NCBI GenBank assembly: GCA_903893545.1 | Contig: CAITMJ010000021.1 | Coordinates: 186,001 to 250,000 of the forward strand | Length of the DNA: 64,000 bases | DNA from: an uncultured Chlamydiae bacterium | GTDB taxonomy: Bacteria; Chlamydiota; Chlamydiia; Chlamydiales; SM23-39 | Direction of reading: 5' to 3' | In this document: one piece after another, positions 43,921-53,600 of the stretch | Layout: each line of letters starts with the position of its first letter | Numbering within the stretch: the first letter of the stretch is position 1 | Made by a program: the position numbers and the translations under genes | The notes under the pieces: model-generated | What the model saw: the letters and a program-made list of their open reading frames with translations, nothing else | Told to the model about the DNA's origin: nothing | Database searches by the model: none

Positions 43921-44814
43921 GTGACTTGGGTTAGCTATTTGATTGGCATATGCTTAGCTTTTTCTTTGCAAACAGAAGAACTCCCTCTTTTTTATTGGCA
44001 GACGCCAAAGTTTGTCAATTTTGGCGACTATCTCTCACTAGAACTCGTAGAGCGCATCGTCAATGAACCTTTACGCGTGATTAAAACAGTTAAGCCGAAT
44101 ACACCGAGAAAATTACTCGCCGTCGGCTCCATTCTTCGATTCGCTCGAGATGGCGATGTCATATGGGGCTCCGGCGTGAGTGGAAAATCTCTTTACTTAG
44201 ATGTATTTCCTTTTTCAGATCTCGAAGTAAAAGCCGTGAGAGGGCCTCTTACGCGGGAATTTCTAAAACAGCAAAAGGGAATTGACTGCCCTGAGGTGTA
44301 TGGAGATCCTGTATTACTATTTCCTTATTTTTTTCCAGAATTTGAAAAGCAAGAAAATCCTCAGTATGAATATCTCGTGATTCCTCACTATTCAGAAGTT
44401 CATCTTTTCCCTAAAACAGAAAACGTCATCTATCCCACCGATCCTTGGGATGAGATCGTGCAAAAGATCTTAAATGCGCGGTTTGTGATTTCTTCTTCAT
44501 TGCATGGAATTGTTTTAGCGGAAGCGTACGGAATTCCTGCGAGATTGCTCAGAGTGACCGAGCATGAGCCTCTCTTTAAATATCAGGATTATTATCTCGG
44601 CTCTGGGCGATCCCAGTTCCAATATGCCTCTTCTGTTGAAGAGGCTCTACAAATGGGAGGAGAACCTCCTTTCATTTGCAATCTTAGAAAGCTTTATGAA
44701 TCCTTTCCTTTTGAATACTGGGGAATACAATATGCTGCGATCTCTCCTATTGACCGTTTTCTTGATTACCGCGAATATTTTGAGGGCCGACTTCTGCGAC
44801 TTCACAGAAGATGA
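43921..44814 (+). CDS. Polysaccharide pyruvyltransferase family protein with export signal
   Basis: A 297-residue protein of the polysaccharide pyruvyltransferase/CsaB fold. It starts at GTG 43921 with a hydrophobic leader (WVSYLIGICLAFSLQ), directly followed by the first strand (LPLFYWQTPKFVNFGDYLS). Family landmarks are LLAVGSILRFARDGDVIWGSG, VRGPLTREFL, VYGDPVLLFPYFF and the C-terminal ARFVISSSLHGIVLAEAYGIPA with the conserved SLHG. Relatives transfer pyruvate from phosphoenolpyruvate to sugars of surface polymers, and some act as glycosyltransferases. As with the neighbouring GT2, the leader implies work beyond the inner membrane, or a membrane anchor. It overlaps the GH130-like gene by 83 bases in another frame. 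No clear ribosome site precedes the GTG. Confidence 0.72.
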   Translation: MTWVSYLIGICLAFSLQTEELPLFYWQTPKFVNFGDYLSLELVERIVNEPLRVIKTVKPNTPRKLLAVGSILRFARDGDVIWGSGVSGKSLYLDVFPFSDLEVKAVRGPLTREFLKQQKGIDCPEVYGDPVLLFPYFFPEFEKQENPQYEYLVIPHYSEVHLFPKTENVIYPTDPWDEIVQKILNARFVISSSLHGIVLAEAYGIPARLLRVTEHEPLFKYQDYYLGSGRSQFQYASSVEEALQMGGEPPFICNLRKLYESFPFEYWGIQYAAISPIDRFLDYREYFEGRLLRLHRR

Positions 44815-45793
44815 AGATGGGCTCATTCAAGCAGATGGAATTTATGATTTAGAAAGAGTTTACTCTCCCTTTATTCTTGAGACAAAGAGGATCGATCTTC
44901 CGGAGTATCCCGGAGCTTTTAATCCATCCATTGTTCGTTGGCAGGGAAAACTTTTAATGAGTTTTCGCATTCGCAATCAGGACTTGGTTCACGAAGTGGG
45001 GATGGTATGGGTCGATGAAGAGATGAATCCAATTTCTTCTCCCGCTCGCCTTCAGATGGAAGCTTCTTCAGAATTCTCTAAATTACAAGATCCACGGCTC
45101 ATCGCTATCAAGGATCGACTGCATGTTGTCTATAGCGATCGAATCCCTTTGGACAATGGCAAAGAAAAACGAAGGGTCTTTATTGGGGATATAGAGTTTG
45201 AAGGGAATCAGTTTACTTTAAAAAACGCGCGCCCTTTTAACTCCTTTGAAGGAGAAGATGAAAAGCGGATAGAAAAAAATTGGACCCCTTTTGCATTTGA
45301 AGATGAGCTATTGCTCTCTTATATTCCCTCTCCTCATCGAATTTTGCGCCCCTATCCAGAAGAAGGGCGCTGCGAAACGGTCTGCCAGACCAATCGAGAG
45401 TTTGCATGGAATCTTGGGGAACTCAGGGGAGGAACTCCCTCGATTTGGCTGGAAAAAGAGGGGTGCTATTTATCCTTTTTTCATTCCAGTAAAAAGGTCG
45501 CCTCCATTCAGTCGGATAAAAAAGTGTTAACTCATTATTTTATGGGAGCTTATACATTTGAAGACCATCCCCCTTTTGCGATTAAAGCGATTAGTGAAAG
45601 TCCTATATTCGGGGAAAATTTTTATACAAAGACAGCGTTTAAAACATGGAAGTTTTTAAAAGTAGTCTTCCCCTGCGGCCTCATCGAGAGCGCCGACCAT
45701 CTATGGGTTCTCTATGGTAAGCAGGACTCAGAGCTGTGGGCGGCCAAAATCGTCACCCAAGGACTTTTGGACAGCCTGGGCCCTGTTGACTGA
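44732..45793 (+). CDS. Exported GH130-like beta-propeller protein
   Basis: A 353-residue protein starting at ATG 44732 (MLRSLLLTVFLITANILRA, signal peptide) with GGGGA eight bases upstream. An earlier in-frame start exists but lies within the preceding gene and lacks a leader. The mature chain shows repeated blade-like units of a five-bladed propeller related to GH130 and GH43/GH32 sugar-active proteins: AFNPSIVRWQGKLLMSFR, LQDPRLIAIKDRLHVVYSDR, EKNWTPFAFEDELLLSYI, RGGTPSIWLEKEGCYLSFFH and FPCGLIESADHLWVLYG. GH130 enzymes are beta-mannoside phosphorylases; whether this one is an enzyme is unclear. It is the last gene before a long inverted repeat and gltX. Confidence 0.68.
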   Translation: MLRSLLLTVFLITANILRADFCDFTEDEDGLIQADGIYDLERVYSPFILETKRIDLPEYPGAFNPSIVRWQGKLLMSFRIRNQDLVHEVGMVWVDEEMNPISSPARLQMEASSEFSKLQDPRLIAIKDRLHVVYSDRIPLDNGKEKRRVFIGDIEFEGNQFTLKNARPFNSFEGEDEKRIEKNWTPFAFEDELLLSYIPSPHRILRPYPEEGRCETVCQTNREFAWNLGELRGGTPSIWLEKEGCYLSFFHSSKKVASIQSDKKVLTHYFMGAYTFEDHPPFAIKAISESPIFGENFYTKTAFKTWKFLKVVFPCGLIESADHLWVLYGKQDSELWAAKIVTQGLLDSLGPVD

Positions 45794-45802
45794 TAAATTT
45801 TT

Positions 45803-45883
45803 TTAACCACAGAGAGCACAGAGTTCGTTTTAGGGGGTGAGGGGCTTCCCCGCCTCAGTGACCTCTGTGTTCTCTGTGGTTAA
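45803..45883. repeat. Long inverted repeat with CCACAGAG arms (REP/MITE-like)
   Basis: The arm at 45803-45823 (TTAACCACAGAGAGCACAG plus two bases) is the reverse complement of 45863-45883 with one mismatch in 21. Inside lies a smaller stem (TGAGG at 45838-45842 with CCTCA at 45853-45857 and GGG/CCC pairs within). The whole 81-base unit can form a long cruciform or RNA hairpin. Similar 'AACCACAGAGaacACAGAG' repeats occur widely in unrelated bacteria as dispersed palindromes. It sits alone between the GH130-like gene and gltX and may also end transcription. A fragmentary TTAACCACCGAAG at 48757-48769 has no second arm. Confidence 0.65.
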
Positions 45884-45931
45884 TTTATTCTCTCTCCTTT
45901 ATCCTTAGATTCCTGAAAAAAGAGGATTGTT

Positions 45932-47449
45932 ATGACTGTTCGAGTTCGGATCGCGCCATCCCCCACCGGGGACCCACATGTGGGAACCGCTTATATCGCC
46001 CTCTTTAACTTGATTTTTGCCCGCCATTTCAAGGGGCAGTTTATCCTCCGCATTGAAGACACCGACCAGAGCAGAAGCCGTCCTGAATATGAAAAAAGCA
46101 TCTTCGAGGCTCTCAATTGGTGTGGCATCTATTGGAATGAGGGACCCGATGTCGGGGGGCCTTATGGACCCTATCGGCAATCGGAGCGGACCGAAATTTA
46201 TCGCGAGCATGCCTATCAATTGTTGGCCAATGGGAAGGCCTATAAGTGCTTTGCCACGGCCGAAGAACTTGCGGAAATGAGAGAAGTGGCTGCTGCGCAA
46301 GGGAAACGGGCTGGCTATGATCGCCGTTATCGCAATTTGACCCTCGATGAAGTGCGGAAAAGAGAAGATGAGGGCCAGGCGTTTGTGATCCGGCTGAAAG
46401 TGCCTCTAAGCGGTGAATGTGTCTATGAAGATGCGATCAAAGGCCGCATTACGGCGCCTTGGGCTGATATCGATGACCAAGTGCTTTTAAAATCGGATGG
46501 CTTCCCCACCTATCACTTGGCCAATGTGGTCGATGACCATCTTATGAAAATTACCCATGTCATTCGCGGCGATGAATGGATGAGTTCGACCCCAAAGCAT
46601 ATCCTCCTCTACGAATCATTCGGCTGGACTCCTCCTACTTTTATGCACATGCCTTTGCTTCTTGGCAAAGATGGAAAGAAACTCTCTAAACGGAAAAATC
46701 CTACCTCGATTTTTTACTTTAGAGACAGCGGCTATCTGCCAGAGGCGTTAATGAACTTTTTAACGCTGATGGGCTACAGCATGCCCAATGAAAAAGAGAT
46801 CTACACGCTCGATGAGATCATCGAGGCCTTCGACCCAAAACGGATCGGCATTTCCGGAGCTTTTTTTGATCTCCAGAAGCTGGGTTGGGTCAATCAGAAG
46901 AAATTGATCGAGTCGATCCCTGAAGAAAATCTTTGGGAGCGCATTGTCGATTGGCAATTCAATGAAGCATTTATGCGGAAGTTGATGCCTTTAGTTCATA
47001 CTCGCATCCGCACATTTGGCGATTTTATGCAGCTAGCCGACTTTTTCTTTATCAATGACTTAAAAATCACTCCAGAACTCCTAGTCCCGAAAGGCATCTT
47101 GCCGGAACTGATCTCCTCTCTATTGCAGGCGATGATTTGGAGCATGGACGCGCAAGAGGATTGGAGCGGAAAAGGATTGGAAAAAGCCTCGCATGAGGCT
47201 GCTGAAGTGTTTGGCGTACACCACAAAAAAGTCCTCATGCCCCCTCTTTTTGGCGCGATCATGGGAAAACACCAGGGACCGCCCCTCTTTGACTCAGTAA
47301 CTCTTCTCGGTAAAGACAGAACTCGAGTTCGACTTATGCATGCGATCGAAGCGCTCGGCGGCCTTTCGAATAAGAAGATGGACCAGTTAAAGAAATGTTG
47401 GGACAAGAAAAATTGCAAGGAGCTGGCTAGTTCTGCGGCGCCTGTATAG
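45932..47449 (+). CDS. gltX: Glutamyl-tRNA synthetase
   Basis: A 505-residue class I synthetase charging tRNA-Glu; in chlamydiae tRNA-Gln is normally also charged with Glu and then amidated by GatCAB. The HIGH equivalent is [19 protein letters not shown] (residues 7-25), and the KMSKS equivalent is [13 protein letters not shown] (around 247-259). The catalytic core and the C-terminal helical anticodon-binding domain are complete. gltX followed nearby by recJ and secDF is the C. trachomatis order. Its last 23 bases overlap a small convergent lipoprotein gene. Confidence 0.97.
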   Translation: MTVRVRIAPSPTGDPHVGTAYIALFNLIFARHFKGQFILRIEDTDQSRSRPEYEKSIFEALNWCGIYWNEGPDVGGPYGPYRQSERTEIYREHAYQLLANGKAYKCFATAEELAEMREVAAAQGKRAGYDRRYRNLTLDEVRKREDEGQAFVIRLKVPLSGECVYEDAIKGRITAPWADIDDQVLLKSDGFPTYHLANVVDDHLMKITHVIRGDEWMSSTPKHILLYESFGWTPPTFMHMPLLLGKDGKKLSKRKNPTSIFYFRDSGYLPEALMNFLTLMGYSMPNEKEIYTLDEIIEAFDPKRIGISGAFFDLQKLGWVNQKKLIESIPEENLWERIVDWQFNEAFMRKLMPLVHTRIRTFGDFMQLADFFFINDLKITPELLVPKGILPELISSLLQAMIWSMDAQEDWSGKGLEKASHEAAEVFGVHHKKVLMPPLFGAIMGKHQGPPLFDSVTLLGKDRTRVRLMHAIEALGGLSNKKMDQLKKCWDKKNCKELASSAAPV

Positions 47450-47573
47450 GAGCTTCTGAATCCATTTCCTCAAACTGGGATTGAGTGATTACATAGGCTC
47501 GGTCGTTGACTCTTCCGTCGCCGGTGCAACCGTTTAAAAGACCGCATACTATCCCAAATACAAGCCATCTCAT
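47427..47573 (-). CDS. Small predicted lipoprotein
   Basis: A 48-residue open frame from ATG 47573 to TAG 47427. The product starts [20 protein letters not shown], a short hydrophobic leader with a good lipobox (LLNGC, cleavage before Cys16). The mature part is 33 residues, hydrophilic ([30 protein letters not shown]). Lipoproteins this small serve, for example, as entericidin-like or envelope-anchoring peptides, but no family is recognised. C. trachomatis has a small lipoprotein (OmcA) next to gltX, yet this one lacks OmcA's cysteine richness. It overlaps the gltX end by 23 bases in the opposite direction. Confidence 0.5.
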   Translation of the reverse strand: MRWLVFGIVCGLLNGCTGDGRVNDRAYVITQSQFEEMDSEAPIQAPQN

Positions 47574-47618
47574 GGAAACTAACCCCTTTATTTGCATCTT
47601 AAGAAGGAATCCCTAGCT

Positions 47619-48713
47619 TTGTCAATTTATAATAGAACGAATCCATTTTCGGCCAAAATTCTCGAGCGCTCTCCTTTGACAAAACCCGGATCGACCAAAG
47701 AGACCTATCACATTGTATTGGCTGTCCATGACCTCCCTTTCCAGGTGGGGGATTCTATTGCCGTTTTCCCTGAAAACGACCCCGATTTGGTCGACCAAAT
47801 TCTCTCTATCACTGGAGATGGCCCCATTTTTGACCGCCGCTCCAACACGACGATGCCGTTTCGGGACTTTCTCCTTCAAAAAGCAAACCTTGCGAAATGC
47901 ACTTCTTCGCTGTTGAAGCTGATCCCCTCTGAAAAAACAGCTAAACTCCTCGAAGATAAGGCGCTTCTTCTCCCTTTTCTTGAAACGCACCACCTGATCG
48001 ATATTCTGCGTGTCCTTCCTTCGGCTATCTCACCTCAAGAACTCGCCTCTAGCCTACTTCCCCTCATGCCCCGTTTTTACTCCATCGCCTCATCGCCTAA
48101 AATGTTTCCCGGCCAAATCCATCTCACCGTCGCCTCCCTTACCTACCAATCAGTCGCGGGTCCTCGTCGCGGGGTCGGCAGCCATTTTCTTTGCCATCTC
48201 GCGGAGGCCTCAACAGTTGTCCCGATCTATGTACAACCATCGAACGGGTTTACACTCCCTGCCGATCCAGAAGCCCCGATTATCCTGATTGGCCCCGGTA
48301 CCGGCATCGCCCCTTTTCGCGCCTTTTTACAAGAGCGGATCGCCCTTCAACACAAAGGGCTCAATTGGCTCTTTTTTGGAGAGCGCAACCTCGCTACAGA
48401 CTTTTATTATTCCGATTTTTGGCAAGAACTCGAGCGTCAAGGGCGCCTTCGTCTAGACACGGCCTTTTCTCGTGACTCTGCTTCCAAAGTGTATGTCCAA
48501 CATCGCCTCTGGGAGAGACGCGCATCGATTTGGGATTGGCTGCAAAAGGGCGCTTATCTCTACGTCTGCGGCGACGCCGAACAGATGGCCAAAGATGTCG
48601 ATGCCACTTTACAGCGCATTGTCTCCGATCAAGGCGGCCTGATCGAAGAGGACGCGCGCGAATGGCTCAAACGGCTCCGCAAAGAGCGGCGCTATCTACA
48701 AGACGTCTATTAG
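47619..48713 (+). CDS. CysJ-like NADPH-dependent flavin reductase lacking the flavodoxin domain
   Basis: About 364 residues corresponding to the FAD/NADPH half of sulfite reductase alpha subunit, NADPH-cytochrome P450 reductase and relatives. The FAD site is PRFYSIASSPKM (RxYS), the flavin loop GVGSHFLCHLAE (GxxS-type), and the NADPH site IILIGPGTGIAPFRAFLQER followed by FFGERN, YVQHRL and YVCGDAEQMAKDV. The N-terminal flavodoxin domain of CysJ is absent. C. trachomatis has a protein of this sort annotated cysJ. No ATG fits; TTG at 47619 with AAGGA ten bases upstream is preferred, with TTG at 47592 as an alternative. The physiological electron acceptor is not known. Confidence 0.8.
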   Translation: MSIYNRTNPFSAKILERSPLTKPGSTKETYHIVLAVHDLPFQVGDSIAVFPENDPDLVDQILSITGDGPIFDRRSNTTMPFRDFLLQKANLAKCTSSLLKLIPSEKTAKLLEDKALLLPFLETHHLIDILRVLPSAISPQELASSLLPLMPRFYSIASSPKMFPGQIHLTVASLTYQSVAGPRRGVGSHFLCHLAEASTVVPIYVQPSNGFTLPADPEAPIILIGPGTGIAPFRAFLQERIALQHKGLNWLFFGERNLATDFYYSDFWQELERQGRLRLDTAFSRDSASKVYVQHRLWERRASIWDWLQKGAYLYVCGDAEQMAKDVDATLQRIVSDQGGLIEEDAREWLKRLRKERRYLQDVY

Positions 48714-48785
48714 ACAATTTCCTGTGTCACTGCTTCGATGAACGCTAAATTATTTAACCACCGAAGAAAAAAATAATGATTTGCA

Positions 48786-50519
48786 TTAGTCGATGATTTG
48801 GAAATCTTTGATTTGGAGCTGAATCGAGGCTTTGTTGAGGAACATGTTGATATGAGGGGTGAAGGCGATGCGCAGGGCGATGTTTTTTCGGCGCAGTTCT
48901 TCGCGGCGAGAAGCGAGGCCAAAACCGATCCCTTCAAGCATCCGATCTCCTTGTTCTAAGAACAATTTGATGTGAAATTTACCGATGAGTTTAGGCGGCC
49001 ATATTTGGATGGCATCGCAATAAAGCAGCGGTGGAGGATTTTCATTGCCAAATGGTTCGAGAAGGTGGAGCGATTCCATAAAGTCAAAAGTCAGCTCTTT
49101 AAAGTCCATTTTGGCATCGAGATAGAGCTTACTGACGACATCTTGTTCTTTGAGAGTGAGCTCTGCGTCTTGGATAAACCGAGCGCGAAATTCAGGGATA
49201 TTTTCTTCTTTGATCGTAAGGCCTGCGGCATAATCGTGCCCTCCAAAGTTGATGAGGAGGTGCGAATATTTTTTGAGGATAGGAAGAAGGGGAAATTCAG
49301 GGATTGTCCGAATAGAACCTTTGCCGATTCCCTGCTCAATAGAGATGATGATTGTGGGGCGGTTGTATTGTTTGGCAATCCGGGCAGAGAGAATCGCAAT
49401 GATGCCGGGATGCCATTTCGGAGAAGAGAGGATGATCGCTTTTTCTTTGAGGATTTCGGGGTGTAAATAGATCGTATTTTCAATGTCCTCGGCCATTTCT
49501 TTTTCGATTTTTTGCCGCTCGAGGTTGAAAAGATCGAGTTCTCGAGCGAGCTTTTCAGCGCTAGCTTCATCTTTGATGAGAAGGAGCTCGACGCCTTTAA
49601 TCGGTTCGGCAATACGCCCCAGACTGTTTAGACGGGGAGCGATTTTAGAGGCGATGTCTGTCGGGGTCACTTCGTTGGGCTTGAGGTCACTGACCTGGAA
49701 GAGCTGCGCCAAGCCTACGCGCCGAAGCTTGCGAAGTTGCTTGAGGCCATAGCGGACAAGGATTCTATTTTCCCCTCGGAGCGAGCCCATATCGGCAATC
49801 GTTCCAAGAGCGACAAGGTCGAGGTAGCTTTTAAGATCGAGTTTCGAAGGAGAGATCTTCTCTTGTTCAAGAAGTGCGCTAAAGACGGCGTGAATCAGTT
49901 TAAAAGCGACGCCAACTCCTGTCAGTTCTCGGTTGGGATAGGTGCTATTGATCAGTTTTGGATTTAAGGTGGCAACGCAAAGGGGGATTCTGTCGGTCGG
50001 CTCATGATGGTCGGTGACGATGACATCAATGCCGTGCTGAACAACCTCTTCGAGTTCGCGAGCTGCTGTAATGCCGCAATCAACGGTGATCATCAATTTG
50101 CAATGCGTATCGAGAGCGATTTGAAGGGCATTGCCGATCAGGCTTTTTTTTAGCGTGGCGCGGTTGGGGATATCGACATAGGTTTTAATCCCGATGGTGC
50201 GAAGAAAGTCAGTGAGAAGAGCCGCAGAGGTCATGCCGTCGACGTCGTTATCTCCATAGACCAAGATGGGCTGATGCTCGGAAAGAGCGAGGAGAATGCG
50301 GTCGACCGCTTTATCCATGTCGGGGAAGAGATCTGGATCGAGGAGATTGGGGAGTTTGGCGTAGAGAAATTCGTGGATTTCTTGGATCGTTTTAAAGTTT
50401 CTTGAGATGAGAATTTGAGCCGTTACAGGATGGATGTTGAATTCTTTGATAATGGCTTGAAATAGAGAGGGATTTTTCTCTGGGAAGACCCAGAGAGGTT
50501 CATGCGTTTTAGCCGACAT
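48786..50519 (-). CDS. recJ: Single-stranded-DNA-specific exonuclease RecJ
   Basis: A 577-residue 5'-3' exonuclease of the DHH phosphoesterase family, acting in recombination and mismatch and base-excision repair. The metal motifs are VYGDNDVDGMTSAALL (motif I), TVDCGITA (motif II), VTDHHEPTD (motif III, DHH) and ALGTIADMG (motif IV). The DHHA1 domain contains INFGGHDYAAGLTI with the conserved GGH, and the C-terminal OB-like domain ends LQIKDFQIID. C. trachomatis has recJ directly before secDF, as here. A palindrome at 50570-50591 overlies its promoter region. Confidence 0.95.
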   Translation of the reverse strand: MSAKTHEPLWVFPEKNPSLFQAIIKEFNIHPVTAQILISRNFKTIQEIHEFLYAKLPNLLDPDLFPDMDKAVDRILLALSEHQPILVYGDNDVDGMTSAALLTDFLRTIGIKTYVDIPNRATLKKSLIGNALQIALDTHCKLMITVDCGITAARELEEVVQHGIDVIVTDHHEPTDRIPLCVATLNPKLINSTYPNRELTGVGVAFKLIHAVFSALLEQEKISPSKLDLKSYLDLVALGTIADMGSLRGENRILVRYGLKQLRKLRRVGLAQLFQVSDLKPNEVTPTDIASKIAPRLNSLGRIAEPIKGVELLLIKDEASAEKLARELDLFNLERQKIEKEMAEDIENTIYLHPEILKEKAIILSSPKWHPGIIAILSARIAKQYNRPTIIISIEQGIGKGSIRTIPEFPLLPILKKYSHLLINFGGHDYAAGLTIKEENIPEFRARFIQDAELTLKEQDVVSKLYLDAKMDFKELTFDFMESLHLLEPFGNENPPPLLYCDAIQIWPPKLIGKFHIKLFLEQGDRMLEGIGFGLASRREELRRKNIALRIAFTPHINMFLNKASIQLQIKDFQIID

Positions 50520-50569
50520 TCAAGCTCAAGTTCAATAAATTTTATCGGAGTATAGCGAGCCGCTCTCGA

Positions 50570-50591
50570 GTTTACGACTTATTTCGTAAAC
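50570..50591. promoter_or_regulatory. Palindrome upstream of recJ
   Basis: GTTTACGA at 50570-50577 is the exact reverse complement of TCGTAAAC at 50584-50591, with a six-base centre. On the minus strand a TATACT (50554-50549) follows 15 bases downstream and could be the recJ -10 box, so the palindrome would cover the -35 region. It could be an operator; the absence of a T-tract on the minus strand makes it a poor terminator. Its half-site (TTTACG/CGTAAA) is similar to but not the same as that of the palindromes at 379 and 20680. Confidence 0.35.
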
Positions 50592-50608
50592 GTAAGGGAA
50601 GTATATTT

Positions 50609-53600
50609 TTACACTTCGGCAAGCTCTTCTTTCTCTTTTTCTCGTGTGTGGAAAAACAGCATGAGCGGGCTTGCGATAAACCAAGAGGAAAGAGTGCCGA
50701 AGATAATGCCGATCACCATGACAAGGGAGAAGCTAAACATAGATGCTCCGCCAAAGAGTAAAAGAGCTAAGACAACGAGAAGTGTGGTCCCGGATGTAAT
50801 GGCTGTACGGCTGAGCGTCGTGTTGATGGCTTGATTGATGATGTTTTTAAGCGGCATGCGCGGATAGAGGTTCACGTCTTCTCGGATTCGATCGAAGATG
50901 ATGATGGTGTCGTTGAGCGAATAGCCGATGATGGTCATAAGCGCTGCGATGGTATTGAGATCGATCTCTACGGGAACTTTTAGGACGTGGAGAAGGCCAA
51001 TGAGGCCGAGAGTGATGAGGACGTCATGAAGAAGGCAGAGGAGCGCTGCAATGGCGTATTTATATTCAAAGCGGAACGCGATGTAGACGAAGATGCCGAG
51101 GAAGGCGAGCAGGAGGCCAAAAATGGCGTTGTCTCGCATGCTTTTCGACATTTGACCGCTCATGGACGTCCAGTTTGTTTCGAGTGTTTTTTCGGCCATG
51201 ATCTGTATGCCGCTCTTTTGGAGGGCGTTTGTTACCCATTCGATGCGGGGATTTTTCTGCTCGACCTGGAGAGGAAGGCCATGGAACGGTTTGCCGGATT
51301 GCTCCATCGAGACCCCAAGAAGGAGCTCAAACTGATTTGATTGGAGCGTTCGCACGTGGAGATCCGAAGGAGATGCGCCTGCTTTTTGAAGGGCATTTTC
51401 AATGTCTTGCGGTGTTGTGCTATTCGCTACTTCAATGGGCATTGCATAGCCGCCGGTAAAATCCATGCCGAAAATTGTGGATCGTTTGGCAAAGAGGAGA
51501 GCTCCTCCTGCCACGATGATGAGGGCAGCGACGGAGAAGGCGAACTTTGCTTGTTTTAAAAAGTTGTAATTGGAAGGTCTGATCCAGCTGGCCATTTTAA
51601 GGGTGGTATTGCGCGGGTTTTTGAGCCAGCCATTGAAATAAAATCGAGTCATAAAAAGAGCTGTGAACATGGAAGAGGCGATCCCAATGATCATGCTGAC
51701 GGCAAAGGCTTTAATGGGGCCTGCATCGAAATTGAGGAGGATGAGGGCCGCAATAATGGTCGTTACGTTCGAATCGAGAATGGCGCTAAAGGCTTTTTCA
51801 TAACCGGCGTGAATCGCCGAGGCGATTTTCCCGGAATGGATAAATTCTTCTTTCATCCGCTCGAATACAAGGACGTTTGCATCGACGGCCATCCCGACTG
51901 TCAGGATAATACCGGCAATTCCGGCAAGGGAGAGGCTCGCGCCGAGGTTTTGTAGGACGGCCCAGAGGATGAGAAGATTGAATAAGACGGCCGCCGAGGC
52001 GACGATCCCTGCAAAGCGATAATAGGCGATCATGGCAATGATCACGAGAAGGAGCGCTGCAATGCTAGCGCCGATCCCTTTCATTCGATCTGCTTTGCCA
52101 AGCTCAGGGCTGACGTTTTTCTCAGAGAGGATGTGGGGGGTAAAGGTCAATGATCCAGCTTTTAGGTCAGATGCGAGCTGGCTGACTTCTCTTTGCGAAA
52201 AGCTTCCACTAATGGAAGCGCTATCTTTTAACGCTGATTCAAGAGTGGGGGCGTTGATGATGGTGTCGTTTAAAATCACGGCCATGCGCCATCCTTTGCC
52301 TCTAGAAGCGTCTTCTCGGGAGGTGCCTAAGATTGCCTCTTTGCTAAAAAGAGAGGTCCAAGCGAAGAGTTGTTGCTGCGGAGAGCCTCGTCGAATGTCA
52401 AAGGAGAGGAAGTTTCCCTTTGAGGGGTCATAGCTGGCATGGATGTTGTCTAATTGAGCTCCTTCAAGAGCGTGATTTTTGAAGACAATGAGAAGTGGGT
52501 GGGACTGTCCATGCCCCTCGCGGAAGAGGGCGACTTTTGAAAGGGAGGTATCGATGCCTTGCACAGTGTGAACGCCTTTTGGATTGGCCAGGCGAAGCCC
52601 ATTGTCAAGAAGCGTTTTGGCCGCTTCGCTGGGCGTTTGTCCATGAAGGTGATTGTAGGCGATGGTTTGGATCGATTCTGGATCTTTTCTATTCGAGACG
52701 ATCGCCTCATTCCACACTTCGGTCAAAAATCGTTCGGTTGCGGGATTATGAGAGCTAAATTGCTCGTTGACGACGTGGAAATACATCGAGGAGGCTTTGA
52801 CGAGGTCGTTGGCTGAAAGGGCTCCACCGCCGGGGAAATCGAGGACGATATGATTGCCCATTTGCCGGATGGATACGTCTGAGACGCCCATTTTGTTGAC
52901 GCGGTTAAATAGTTCGTTGATTCCCTGCTTGATATCGCTCTCATCTTTGACAACGGAGTTGTTTTGGTCGCGAAGTTCGATTTGCACGGTTTTCCCGCCG
53001 GACAGATCGAGGCCCCAGCGAATGATTTTTCGCTCGTCGCCGCGCAGCAGTTTCGCAAAGGTGAGTTTTAGATTGTCCCAGAAGAGGTTTCGAGTGGGTT
53101 TGGGGAAGTCAAAACGAACAGAGGGGTTGAGACTGACGCCAGACGCGCGGTATTCATCATTCCACTTCACGAGATCTTCGTGGATTGAGGTTTCAATTTT
53201 ATTGCGGGTCAAGATGCGTTGTTCGATGTTGGAGAGTTCTAAAATCGCTGCTTTTTTTGTTCCAAATACCTGAAAATTTTCACGGGTAGCGGATAGGAGA
53301 GCGCCGTAGTAATGGCTTTTTTCAAAGACAAAGCTTTGTTCGAGTTCTTTCCAGGACGAGCCAGGGTAGCCGGTAAATCCGCATTGGCCGAGGAGAGTTG
53401 CCAGGGATTGAAAGTCTTTTAAGAAGGTTTGCGCAAGGTCGGATTTTGGGGCGTTTTCATAGGTTCTAAGGAAATGGTTTAGCCCTTTGACGACGACGTA
53501 AATGGATTGGTTTTCAAGGTCGGGGCTTAAAAGTTTATCAACGATTGGAGCCGAAACTACGATGCAAAATGTTTTTTGATGGGGTTCTAACTTTGCATAG

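Noticed and set aside
48757..48769. Second copy of the CCACAGAG repeat
   Set aside because: Only a partial TTAACCACC match without a second arm; chance or an eroded remnant cannot be told apart.
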